A stretch of 64,000 nt of DNA, from the NCBI GenBank assembly GCA_010093485.1, contig MU001493.1, forward strand, positions 281,599-345,598, given 5' to 3'. This DNA comes from Karstenula rhodostoma CBS 690.94 (lineage: Eukaryota > Ascomycota > Dothideomycetes > Pleosporales > Didymosphaeriaceae). Made by a program: the position numbers and the translations under genes. Each line of letters starts with the position of its first letter. Position 1 is the first letter of the stretch. The notes under the pieces are model-generated. The model worked only from the letters and a program-made list of their open reading frames with translations. It ran no database searches and was not told where the DNA came from. Shown in pieces: positions 50,537 to 62,612 of the stretch.

Positions 50537-51009
50537 GGGGAGGGGAGGCTGGACACTTTGGGTTTGGCTGTGCAGACCGTCCGTATTAGAGAGGGGAGAC
50601 TCGAGGATGGATGTTCACAAACCTACACGCTCATTGCTTGATATTCCTTACTGTATAACACCAAGAAATCGAGAGCGCCTGCAACCGATAATGCTGTGGA
50701 CGTTGCGATGGCCCCTAGCGTAATGTTGACACGCGTGATGAGTCGGGGTGGGGGCGTGAGGGTGATGCTGGGTTTGGATATGACGATTTGACTTGGTGCT
50801 TTGGTACCTTGATTTTGCTCGTTTGATATTACCTCTGCGTACGATGTGCCGTGATAGACTGGTCGTGTACGCAGTTAATGTCACAGTGCAGCTGATGAAC
50901 GCAGGGTATCAATTGAGCGAGTGACTTTATTCTTTAGTTACAGTGTAGCGAGAGCCGAAATGACAGTGGACAAGTAATCCCGCACATACCAAGTGGCGTA
51001 CGGTCTGGT
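50537..51009. other. convergent intergenic region
   Basis: Tail-to-tail region between the subtilase gene and THI4. No gene supported. Confidence 0.45.
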
Positions 51010-52106
<1,097 letters not shown>

Positions 52107-52144
52107 TTTGACAGATTATCTCAAGGATGCGGGAAGCCTACGAA

Positions 52145-52337
52145 CTGTTAAGGTTGTCCTCGAACGGTAGGAGTAGGAAGGCATGATCCTTTCGCTGGTA
52201 TTATCCAGATCAAGTTGGAACCGTATAATCTCAGAACGAGTCCAGCACACACTTGACCCGCAGATGGAGCTGACGGGTGGAGTATGTGCTGGAAACGAAC
52301 ACCGGTCCATGCTCAGCATACTTAACACTGATTTTAC
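52145..52337 (-). other. 5'-leader intron of THI4
   Basis: A donor GTAAAAT at 52337 and acceptor TTAACAG ending at 52145 define a plausible 193-nt leader intron that contains the whole riboswitch. If the intron is kept, an upstream frame of 22 codons opens at 52184 and closes at 52116, ten bases before the THI4 start. Retention would therefore be expected to suppress translation. Splice sites are predicted from sequence only. Confidence 0.6.
52180..52313 (-). promoter_or_regulatory. TPP (thiamine pyrophosphate) riboswitch
   Basis: On the minus strand the leader shows the conserved aptamer elements in order. P1 forms from GCATGG (near 52312) and CATGCC (near 52180). The 5' strand GGTGTTCG is followed by an extended P3 in which CCAGCACA pairs with TGTGCTGG. 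The hallmark CTGAGA sits near 52230, then the GATCTGGATAATACCAGCGAA pyrophosphate-sensor region and AGGATCATGCC. The long P3 is typical of fungal versions. Fungal TPP riboswitches control alternative splicing of leader introns in thiamine genes, and the location in front of THI4 fits this exactly. Confidence 0.95.
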
Positions 52338-53387
52338 CTTGATGAGGTTTGGATAACGCCCGCGCACAGAACATGGCTTCGTACATGACGAGCGCCATAC
52401 TTTGGGTAGACAAGCTGGACGAGTGTTAGCATGTGCTGCAGGTAAAGGGGTGCAGAGGGGAGTACGGAGTTCAATTGCTGAAGTGAGGAGTTCTGGAAGC
52501 AGTGGAGGATGGAGAAGACGAGGAGGAGGGGCAGTTGGGGTGTTTATTTGAGCATGGAGGGGCTCTGCCATGTAGCCTGACGAAAGGGGCAAGGGCGGCC
52601 TAGGGCTGCACAGTGAGCGAATGTAGACGTCAATGCCCCATGCCTCGACGGTCGCTAGAGGCGCCATTCGTTCGGGCATACTGGAGAGCTGTTGTGGCGG
52701 ATGAAAGCGGGGCGGTGATGATTCACAGCAGCCGCAGCCAGCGCAGGATTGGCGGTGCGAGTGTTGATATGCAAAGCTAATAAGAAGTACGGCAGTGACG
52801 CGTGTTCCAATGGTGGGACGGAACGAAGGGCGGATTTATTAGCTGTAGTGTGTATGTAAGCACACAAGTAAGCACACAAGGTTTGCTCTAACATCACAGG
52901 CAGGGAAACGCATCCGGGACGAGGTGAAGGACTGTGTAGTGACAGCGGGCACAGGGAGAAGCCGGGAGCGGGTGGGTTAAGGTGTCCGAGTTCACCCTGC
53001 CCCCGCTGTGGGTAGCAACTAGGTACAGCCATGGTGCTGGGATCGAACGATAGACCCTGTCGCCCTTCGGAGAGCTCGTACCAAGTACCAGCGCTTGGAG
53101 GAGTACATGCCGAGCCCAGGCGGTACAGCAAAGGCGGTGCGCTGGCGCCGTGTATGGAGTATAGGGCTGCGAGGCTCTCCAGGCGCGGCGATTCGCTGTC
53201 GCGCGTGTGGGGGCGCCTAGCGCGACTGGTTGCCGATGAAACGAATGGCCTAAACACGCTGCACGGCCAAGCAAAGCGGGAAGCCGACGTTGGCTGGCGG
53301 GCTGGGGCCAAACAACAACACGACACACACACCATCTGCCTCATGTACCCCGCAGCCCTCGACACACCACAATAACACCAGCCCACC
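52338..53387. other. divergent intergenic region THI4 / CLASP
   Basis: About 1 kb holding the upstream leader and promoter of THI4 and the promoter of the CLASP gene. A long minus-strand frame here (52655-53842) overlaps the first CLASP exon in antisense and is not credible. Confidence 0.5.
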
Positions 53388-56300
53388 ATGGAGGACCAAG
53401 TTTCGGCCCTCCTCGCGGCTCTCAAGAAGCCCTCGACCAATGTCGACACGCGCCTGCAGCTGTTTGCCGCCGTCAAATCCTCCATCAAGCACGGCCGCGT
53501 CCCCGAAGCCTGCCAGGACGCTACCTTGGAGTGCATCTGCATTGCCATGAGCGCCGCCACCTCTGCTGCCCTCGTGACCACCGGCTTCGCGACCCTGAGC
53601 CACTTCATCAAGCGCCTGCAGCTGCAGGACGAAACTTCCATCATCACGTCGCAGTCCGGCCGACTGCTTGCCATCCTCGTGGATCGCCTGGGCGATGCGC
53701 GCGAGAGCCACCGACACGCCGCCGGCCAGCTCCTCGCCGACCTGCACCCATTGTGTTCTGCCCAGGTCGAGACGGTCATCCAGAACGCCATGAAAGGCGC
53801 GAACCCCCGTGCCAAAGAGGCCTCGATGCCCTGTCTCGTCAAGGTGAGTGCGCCATTCTCTCAGAGACGTGTGACGCCAAACTAATGCGCGCCTTCACAG
53901 ATGAACAAGGTCGACAATCTGCCCTTCAAGTCCTACGTGCCCCAGCTGGTAGCCAATCTCGAAGACGCTGACGCAGGCGTGCGCGAGGCTGCCAAAACCG
54001 CCGTTGTAGAGCTATTCCGGTACCACTCTCTGCCTCGATACTTTTGTCGCTTGCTAACCGGGTCACAGAACTGCACCGGAACGCGCAAAGGTGGACCTGA
54101 AAAAGCAGCTTGTAGCTGCCAATGTGCGCAAGACCATCGCGACCTACATTACTTCCCACATGGATGGTGCCAGTCCCGTCGAAGCAGAGTTACCGCCGGC
54201 TGCGGTCCGACCAATCCCTGCAGCACGCGCACATACACTACAGCCTGATACAGGCTTCGCCGACAGCCTCCTCAGCGAGGCACCTCCGCCCTCAAACGAG
54301 CCCGTGTCCATGGACCCACTCCATATCTACACGCAGCGCGAGCTGGAAGATATCTTTCGCGACATGGGGCCGCCCTTTGAGGGCAAAGAGTCGGAGCAGA
54401 ACTGGATAGCACGAGACAAGAACACGACCAAGTTGCGACGGATCACAAAAGGCAATGCGCCAAGCGAATTTCACGGTACCTTTGTTGCGGGCGTCAAGTC
54501 TATCCTGGATGGAATCCTGAAGGTCGCAAACTCGTTGCGTACAACAATGTCGTCAAACGGATGCCAGTTGGTGCAGGAGCTTGCCATGACTTTGGGACCC
54601 GCGATCGATCCATGGGTGGAGATCCTACTCCAAACCTTCATCAAGATGTGCGCCGCGACCAAGAACATTGCTGCGCAAAACGGAAACAAAACTGTGGAGG
54701 CAATCATGTCGAACGCATCCTATACGACCCGTCTGCTACAGCATGTTTCATTCGCATCGCAGGATAAGAATGTGCAGCCGCGAAGCTTCTCTTCCAGCTG
54801 GGTGAAAGCCTTGATTCGCAAGCACAAAACGCAAATCGAGCATTCTGGACTTGACACGATCGAAAAGATCCTTAAGAAAGGACTCGCAGATGCTAACCCA
54901 AAGGTTCGAGAAGTCTATCGAAGCACGTACTGGACATTCGCCCTCGTCTGGCCTCAGAAGGCTGAAGCGTACGTGTGTAGTCGTTCAATACAGAGGCGCG
55001 CGTTAACAACCGTACAGGATATTTGATACGCTTGAGAAGCGCGAGAAGAACGGCCTGGAGAAAGATCCCAACAATCCAAACGCATCACTTGCATCTTCAC
55101 AAATCAGTGCTCCCGCGTTCTCAAAGTCTGTGGGCCCTGGTGCTGGACGCGAACTGTTGAAAGCGAAGATTGCTGAGCAACGGAGAGCAAAGCTGGTAGT
55201 GAAAGGTGTTCCCGAACGCCCCAATTCTGCTCAAGCTAGTTACTCACCTGTGAAATCTCAATCAGCGAAATCTCTAGGATCTTCCAAGTCATCATCAACC
55301 ACTGCACCAACATCGTCTGGTCTGGGCAGACCCCCTTCGGCACTCGGAAGCGCAACCAAATCAGCAGTGTCAGGTAACGGTACTGGCTCTTTGATGAGCG
55401 GCACAGCTAGACGACCAATGCGACGGCCTGAACTACTTAGGCCTGCAACAGCCGATCCTTATGCAGTACGGCGTGCAGCCACAGGCAAGGTGACTCCCTC
55501 AATGACGACTCCCGAGAAGACCCCCGCTCCAACTACGACCAAAAAAGCCATTGCACCCAAAAGCATCGGTCGTCCACGATCGCACACCCAGAATAGCCCA
55601 AGCATCAGCCCTGTCCGTAGCAAGTCTAGGCTTGGTGAAGTTGCAACGCACCGCAAAGCGCCCAGCACAAGTTCCCGACACGGTAGCCCAGCTGTTAGCC
55701 CTTCCAAAGACGATGATTTGACATCGGCCAAATCATTTGTGCGTTCGCAAAGCCACCATGAACCCAGTGGCATTCCATTTCGACATCAACAAAGCCCCAA
55801 CACTTCCGTCGACGCTGATGCACTCGATATGGGAGACGAGGACAACTTCACCATGGTCATACCGAATCTCGGAAGACCTCAGGCTCAGGCCGCGCAGCGC
55901 AGCCCGCCCAAATCGACGACGTCGGCCAGCCGGTTGGCGGTAGCAAGCCCCCGCAACTCGCCTTTGAGAAGCCCCAAATCCATAGCTGACGTCGGCGTCG
56001 GATCCGCTCGAAGCATTCGCATGCGATCGCCGGATAGGCCAAGCACACGAGGCACGGACGCACAGGACGAGGTTCAGGTTTACGAAGATCCTTTCGTTGG
56101 CGATGAACCCACTGCTGTACCTACAGAAGGGGATAAACCAGTCCTGGAAGAGCTGCCCTTGAATGAGACGAATTCCGAGCGCAGAAATAGCTCTCAGAGC
56201 TTGGATGGTAACACCATGATGGGCGAGGCAGCTGGGACACCCGTACGCGGCCACCACAAGACCACTAGCACCGGGAGCGTCCTGCACACAGAAATAGGGG

Positions 56301-57115
56301 AAGTCAATGGCGCCGAAGTCCTCAAGAACCGACAACTCCTTGCCAGTGGTATCAAGAAGATTCAGAACCAAACGGTCGAGGCACATATGTTCCGACGACT
56401 CCAAGATATGGTCAAGTCTAACCATGATATTTGGGGTTCGGACGACGAAAAGTTCAGCGAGTTGCTTCTGGCTTGCCTAGAATATCTCGAGATTCCAGCC
56501 GATCTCCTGAAGTCACCTCCCGCCAAAGTTTCCAACCTGAAGGTCCAGGCACTAGCGACCATCCGCGCCATGCTCTCTTTGTATCGCAAAGAGACGGCGC
56601 GTCACTTTTCCCGTGTGCTCTACACTCTGCTGCAGACAAAATCGCAGTATGAAAACAGCTCACACATTGCCATCGACCTCGAGGCCACCGCCGATGAGAT
56701 TGTTCGCTACGGTCAGACGTCCGAGTGCTTGGACGCCGTGCTTTCTCTAGTCGAAGGCACGCCTGCATCCACGCCAACTTCCTCTCCTCAGTCGAAGTCT
56801 TCGATCTCCTCGGCGTCAATTCCATCCAATCGGACCATAACTATGGCTCTCAGCACGCTGTCTTCTCTCATACAAATTTCCGGCGCTAAGAACATCTCTT
56901 TGACGCAAGAACAGACGGCCAGACTGGGCAAACTAGCTGTACGATGCCTGGACGATACCGACGCCGACGTGCGTAAAGCGGACATCGACGTCTGCATCTC
57001 GCTGCATGAGCGCATCGGTGGTGACAAAGAAGTGTTTTGGAAGGCTGTTGCCGGCGCACGGGAGCAACACCTCAATCTTTTGACTTACTATCTTGCGAAG
57101 CGCAGCAAAGCTTAG
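53388..57115 (+). CDS. stu1: CLASP-family microtubule plus-end protein (Stu1/Cls1-like)
   Basis: Four exons (53388-53843, 53901-54019, 54069-54968, 55018-57115) join in frame to 1190 residues. The N-terminal third is helical TOG/HEAT-type sequence (FKSYVPQLVANLEDADAGVREAAKTAV), and a second TOG-like block with conserved NSLRTTMSSNGCQLVQELAMTLG and ADANPKVREVYRSTYW covers about residues 300-510. A long Ser/Pro/Arg-rich region follows with basic SxP and SRxG-type elements expected to bind microtubules or EB proteins, then a C-terminal helical domain (about 930-1185). Fungal CLASPs stabilise spindle microtubules and recruit tubulin. Three introns of 57, 49 and 49 nt are well formed. Gene symbol is by family resemblance. 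Confidence 0.92.
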
Positions 57116-57900
57116 AGAGCTTTGTTCTGTTGGCCACGACGGCTGAAGTAATGGGAACATTGGCTGGCCCATCCGGATCCCTTAATCGTCTCCTTCGGTT
57201 CATCACCTCGTACCCTTTCAGTTCGTGCGTGGCGCTGGGGAATCTTTGGGCTGGGTGGTTTCTTCATATTGGCGTTGTAAAAAAAAAAGAAGGCGGTTCA
57301 ATCCAGGTCTGGTGGCATATCTTCTAATAGTAGCGTTTACTTGTGTATTGCTCCTGGGCAGCTTCTTGGGGTACTTTTCCGTTTCGTCCTGGTCTGCTAG
57401 CAGAAGATGTAGTCTTGTTTAATATATGAATTTCGTCAACGTCGATCTTTATTGCTCCTGGTCCTACAAGTGCCCCTAACAGACGGTTGATTATGGACAG
57501 GTGTGCGAATACGCGCTGCTGTGCGACCAAGTCATGGGGCAAGTTTCACGGCGTAGCCGCTGCAACTGGACCCCGAACAGCAAGTAGAATTCCTTGAAAC
57601 CCGCCGCACCGGTGGCCCCTTCAGCCGCATCTTACAAGTTAGCGGGTTATAAGAACATTGAAGAATGGCGTTGTGTACTGTACAGATAGATTCTCCCGCC
57701 GCCAAGCTACTCGCTGTGACACAGATTAAGTGCCGAATCTTAGCCTTTTCAAGTCAAGTGTACGCCGGAAGAACCGCTCCTCGACCCACCCACCGACACC
57801 CTCCTTACAACAGCTTTGAGCCTTACCGACGGTGAAAGCAGCTTGAAAAGGCTTAGAGATCGAAACATACGGCCGTGTAAGACGTATCCGGAGCCGTGTA
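57116..57900. other. intergenic region, no gene seen
   Basis: About 785 bp with a poly-A run near 57280. No supported frame; holds the promoter of the downstream regulator. Confidence 0.45.
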
Positions 57901-59415
57901 ATGGCGGGTGGCTTGCGCAAGTATCACACTAAGAGTCGGAACGGCTGCAGCCAATGTAAGAAACGAAGGAAAAAGGTACCGCGTCATCTCATTACCCTCG
58001 TAGGATCCGTAGGACGATGGCTTCCGAAAGAACCATACGCCCTGCATATCATCTTGACTCTACTGGAATGTTGGTTGGCTTACTGGATACAGTGTGACAT
58101 GCGAATGCCCAAGTGTGGGAACTGCACAAAGTGGGGAACGACATGCGATTTCACGGCGTGGAGCGCGGCGGTTCGTCCGCTAATCGAGAAGCAATTTGCC
58201 GAGTCAGTACCGTACCTCTACTTCATGCGTGCATGCCCATGCGCACGAGACGATACTGAACGTTACCGTAGGGCCTTGCCTACAGTAAACGCACTAGCCT
58301 ACCCGATGCCGTTGGCTAGCTTCGACGCCGACGACTTGGGTCTGCTTCGACATTACGCAACTACATCTTCCCTTACTCTGGCACCGAAGGACACCCTCGC
58401 TCTTTTCCAGGTCAGCGTGCCGGGCGAGGCAAAGTCCCATTTGTTTTTAATGCACAGCGTTCTGGCCTTCTCTGCGCTGCACCTTTCCGTTATCGATACC
58501 CCCAACCGAGACCGTCACATCCGCAATGCGTTCAAACAGCACCACGAAGCCCTGGTCTCTTTTCGCGACTCGGTCAAAGAAGTCACCGTCGAGAATGGCG
58601 GGGCCATCACAGCGTTTTCGTTTTTGATTCTCGTCTACACCATTGGTCTGCCTATCGTGTTCGGTTTCAACGACGCGACTCGGCCGCTGGACTCTTTTAT
58701 TGATATCCTACAAGTACTTCGAGGGGCGTGGGCTGCGCTTGGCCCGAACATGGCAGGTGTCGAGAACGGCAAGTTGCGAGAGCTGGTCAAACCACAACCT
58801 ATCAAACGGAAGCCATGCGTGATGCACGCCATGGGCGCCAAGGTCGTTCAGGCTCTCAGCCACTTCTTGGACACCTCACCCATCGTCGAAGACGAGCACC
58901 GACAGACCTACCGCGAGGCCCTGATGCATTGGGAGAGGTTCTTCATGAACTCCCCATGCAAACCACCACTCTGGGCGAACGCTCTCGTATGGACAATGAC
59001 CGCCCCGCACGCCTACTTCAAACTTCTGCAAGAGAAAAGGCCATTCGCTCTGATCATTTTCGCAAACTGGGCCATTGCACTGGTCCGGGCCCCCAACATG
59101 TGGTTCAACGCTTGGGCAAGAGAGGTGGTTGCCGATATCTGGCAAATGTCCAGCAAGGAGACCAGGAGAGGGTTGATGTGGCCCGCCGAGGTCTGCGGAA
59201 TCATACCAAAGAATTTCCATCCTTCGGACTGCGTATGCTGGGAGTGTCGTGAGGGAGATCCATATCTGTCGGTCCGCGATTCGGCAGCTGCGGTTCTGGT
59301 GGACAGAACACGGGGGGACATTCCAAGAGACAGCCCCGAGAGACAACTCCAACCCGTTCGGCCCTATACGATCGTGGAGCAGCCTGCCTTCCAGAATCTG
59401 ATGAAGTCGGTCTGA
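57901..59415 (+). CDS. Zn2Cys6 fungal transcription factor (UPC2-like layout)
   Basis: Two exons (57901-57975, 58093-59415) give 465 residues. Splicing a 117-nt intron assembles the binuclear zinc cluster C16-x2-C19-x6-C26-x6-C33-x2-C36-x6-C43 with basic KKRRKK. Reading through the intron, also possible in frame, inserts 39 residues in the middle of the cluster and would destroy it, so intron retention could act as an off switch. The rest resembles the fungal-specific activator group with HHLS-like LMHSVLAFSALHLS near residue 165, as in sterol-uptake control proteins. The target genes are unknown. A DNA-binding nuclear regulator is certain; subfamily is tentative. Confidence 0.9.
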   Translation: MAGGLRKYHTKSRNGCSQCKKRRKKVPRHLITLVGSVGRWLPKEPYALHIILTLLECWLAYWIQCDMRMPKCGNCTKWGTTCDFTAWSAAVRPLIEKQFAESVPYLYFMRACPCARDDTERYRRALPTVNALAYPMPLASFDADDLGLLRHYATTSSLTLAPKDTLALFQVSVPGEAKSHLFLMHSVLAFSALHLSVIDTPNRDRHIRNAFKQHHEALVSFRDSVKEVTVENGGAITAFSFLILVYTIGLPIVFGFNDATRPLDSFIDILQVLRGAWAALGPNMAGVENGKLRELVKPQPIKRKPCVMHAMGAKVVQALSHFLDTSPIVEDEHRQTYREALMHWERFFMNSPCKPPLWANALVWTMTAPHAYFKLLQEKRPFALIIFANWAIALVRAPNMWFNAWAREVVADIWQMSSKETRRGLMWPAEVCGIIPKNFHPSDCVCWECREGDPYLSVRDSAAAVLVDRTRGDIPRDSPERQLQPVRPYTIVEQPAFQNLMKSV

Positions 59416-60566
59416 AAGGCGGGAGAAAACATTTCCAAGACGAGAGTCCGAGTACAGTTGGCTTACGTATTGCCTACCCTGGGATAACTGGGTGTACTCA
59501 AGCTTTGACCTGGCACTGTATGGCTTCAAGGGATCGGGCGGTTTCTTTGTCGTTCTCGCTGGAAGACACCAGAGAGATGCCCACTCACTGTTTCGGACGA
59601 GAGCCTCATCCGGACCTGCGCATCTCGCGTGGCGTCGTTGTGGCTGGTGGGACAAACGGACCCTCATTTACAAGGGAGGAATTCTGATGCGTTGTTTGGC
59701 CCTTTCCATATACGAAGCTGCGCAACGAACCACAAAATCCACGTCTAGTGTACGCCGCTACGACAGTCTCGTCAAGTATGCGGCTCCTGTCCACAGTGCT
59801 TGGGTTCACGATGCTGATCCTTGCGCACGGACGCAGTCGATCGGACTTCCCCTGACTTCGCGCCCGCTGTGGAGCGCACCATTCTAGGCGTCCTACAGCT
59901 TGGAGCTGGGCATTCGACTCGGGCGTATAAAGCCAGGTCTAGACAAGTAAGCGTACAGCGGACTTTGCAGCGAACAACGAGTGTTCGCAGGCTGGCCACG
60001 GCGCCTGATGTAAGGTCGGCATCCGAACACCGCATAGCCAATCACAGCGCCCCAAGGGCCGCCTCCACGCTCACCTTTGCGCTCCCTTCGCCATCTCGCG
60101 CCTCGTTGAGCTACCAGATCTATCTAGTGTTTCGCAATGTTCTATGGCGCTTCGCCCCGCGCTTGGGGATTTAAGGTTCGCCGATCCACTGCATCTCACT
60201 GTCTAATTGCGAGCTGCATCGGACTCCCTTGGCAACGGTGTTTGCCCTCATATAAGGCACGAGGAGTTCCGGAGGCACGGGTGCTCTCTTTTCCCTTTGG
60301 CTCTTGCGACCGCTTTCGCCCCGTCTGTTGTCTTACAACACTTTCGCTCTTTACGCTCCCTTCGCTCCACGCTCCCCTGCTGGACGCTGCCACTCGTTTA
60401 ACCAACTAACCCATCTTCGCCTTTGTGTTTGTTCTTGAGCGACTATACACTTCGGCCCGCCCCATACCGTGTACCAAGACCTCCAAGCAGAATCGATCTT
60501 CACACATCAGCATCTTGTATCGCACCACTTGCCCACAGAAAAAGAAAACTTCCCATTGATCCCATC
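59416..60566. other. intergenic region, no gene seen
   Basis: About 1.15 kb. Several short frames but no motif or splice model. TATA-like GTATAAAGC at about 59924 and ATATAAGGC at about 60249 may be promoter elements of the next gene or of an unseen transcript. Confidence 0.4.
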
Positions 60567-61265
60567 ATGCGCACCTCACTCGCCATCTTCGCTTTGCTAA
60601 GCGCCGTTCCCACCTTCGCGGCCGCCTTTCCCGCTTCCACCTCATACGGTTCCGGTCCCGCCGACACTCCCTCGTCTCCCACCTACGGTTCTGGCTCTGG
60701 CTCCGGCTCTACCTCCCCTACAGCCGATGCACCCGTACGTGACCCTTCCACCAGCCCTCCACCACCGCGCAACCCCACTAACCCGTCTCCCAGGACTTCC
60801 GCAACGACGGCGCCTGTACGCTCTACAAAGCCAAGAACCTCGCCGGCAAGACGTCCCCCACGGACTACACGCCCGTCCCCGCCGATTCCGGCTGCCTCGA
60901 CCTGAGCAGCCTGTACGGCGCGTGGGAGGGTAAGACGCGCAGCCTGGTTGTGCAGGAGGGCTACAAGTGCGATTTCTACACGTAAGTATCCGACCTCGTT
61001 AATCTGTCCCCAACGAGATGCTAACGAATGGGATACTGTGACTTTCGCGCTGACGTATGATTACAGCGACTTCAAATGCCCTACCTCCTCTACCCCTCTC
61101 TGCCTTAACGCGTCCGCCAAGAAAATCACCAAGAAGACGCTGCCTAAGGCCTGGGATCAGAAGATCAAGAGCGTTAAGTGTGAGAAGGTGGTCAAGGAGA
61201 AGCCGAAGCCGAAGCCCCAGCCGAAGCCCCAGCCCGTGCCTGTGACGCCTGGGTCGTCGTACTAA
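60567..61265 (+). CDS. small secreted protein, possibly beta/gamma-crystallin-like, Lys-Pro tail
   Basis: Three exons (60567-60734, 60794-60981, 61067-61265) give 184 residues. A signal peptide (MRTSLAIFALLSAVPTFAAA) is followed by a Gly/Ser/Thr-rich linker with YGSGSGSGS repeats. A compact domain of about 100 residues carries six cysteines (first C64), in which ACTLYKAKNLAGKT and SLVVQEGYKCDFYTDFKC recall Greek-key motifs of beta/gamma crystallins. The protein ends in a basic Lys-Pro/Gln-Pro repeat (KPKPKPQPKPQP). It is predicted to be secreted and may bind the wall through the basic tail. The fold suggestion is weak; secretion is well supported. Confidence 0.8.
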
Positions 61266-62612
61266 ATGCGTGCGTCTTAGCCCTCGGGTTTGGGATGCTG
61301 GAGATGGGTGGTGTGGAAGTGCGACCGAGTGTAGTGTATGGTGGTGACTGGCGACTGGTGTGGTGTGGAAGTGCGACGAAGTATACTGTAATGCAGTGTA
61401 GTGTCTGCTAGTTCGATACCCTCAATTTCCTTTCTCCACACGGGGCTGTAAGGACCTGTAATGATGATTCTTCGAAAAACCCCGAAGTGGCGAAACATAC
61501 ATACTAGGAGCCCACCAAGGCCATACTGTAATTCATTTCCCTTTCGAGTCAAGGTGTGTGTACCCCCGCAAAATGCAAAAGTGGCAGCGTTGCGTTGGGG
61601 GGATGCGGCTATTATATGCTGGGCGCTGTACTAGGGGATGGCATGATGGCGTGACGCTCATCCAACGGGATGATGTGGTGGGCGTACAATGTCCGTGTCG
61701 TTTGATTCCGAGGGTTGGCTGTCTTCTCGCAAGATATGGGTGTTGTACTGCTCGGCTTGCGGTGATGGAGTGCACGACACTTCGCGAGACGCAGGATGTA
61801 GCCCACGTGCATTGGGCGAGTAGGTACCATACACAGAGATAGGATAGCAGAAAGTGTGTGTGTCGCGTGTTCTTAAGCTCGTCTGCACGCAGCTGTCGTC
61901 CGGGAATGTGTTCGCACAATCACCGTATCAGCTCCGCTATACACCTGCTTCGCCCTTTGGGTCTTCTCAAACCGGACTGCTGTGGTAGTCGAAAATTTCG
62001 TAGGGAATATGGATAGAGATGGGATGCTCTCCCTAATTCAGTCTTATGAGAGGTGGATGTGCCACATTGCCACCGCTGCGAGTGATTAGAGAGTACACGC
62101 TGAGACGCCTACGTGAGTGCTGGTAACTTGCGAAGCACGGTGTATGTACGGAGGTGCGGAGTCATTTTGTAGGGCGTTGAGATGTCGCTGTGGGTTGGGT
62201 CATTCGATAACGTTGGATTGGATGGGCATATGCGTGCTAGTGGGAGTATAACATCAACCAATTACTTCCTCGCGTGCTAGCATGGAAAGCAAACACGAGG
62301 TGTAAGCCGAGGGTTGGAAATTCGGGTTCTCAAAAGGTGACTTGGGCTGCTATGAAGGATTGAAATGTCAACTGATTACTGTATTACTGGTCGTCAGCGT
62401 CATGTGAGGGGCTGCTCCTGAGGTCATCGGCCATAGATATCTATCCTACTCGGCAAGCTCAAGGTCGTCACTGAATATCATTGGCGCAGGTTGCATATCA
62501 GCCTCGTACAGCGGCTCACGAACAGCGATCTGTGAATAAAACATCTAAGACTGTGCAGCAATACGCCTTATGTGCAATCCATGAGTGCACACATTGTAAA
62601 GTGATTTCTCAC
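61266..62612. other. intergenic region, no gene seen
   Basis: About 1.35 kb between two genes read towards each other. It contains repeated GGTGTGGAAGTGCGAC at about 61310-61325 and 61360-61375. No gene is supported; a 128-codon minus-strand frame (61533-61919) lacks protein-like character. Confidence 0.45.

Noticed and set aside
52655..53842. 395-codon minus-strand open frame
   Set aside because: It lies antisense over the first CLASP exon and the shared promoter, has no domain, and is best explained as a shadow of GC-rich coding DNA.
61533..61919. 128-codon minus-strand frame
   Set aside because: Low-complexity, His/Thr-rich translation without a motif, located in a convergent intergenic region.
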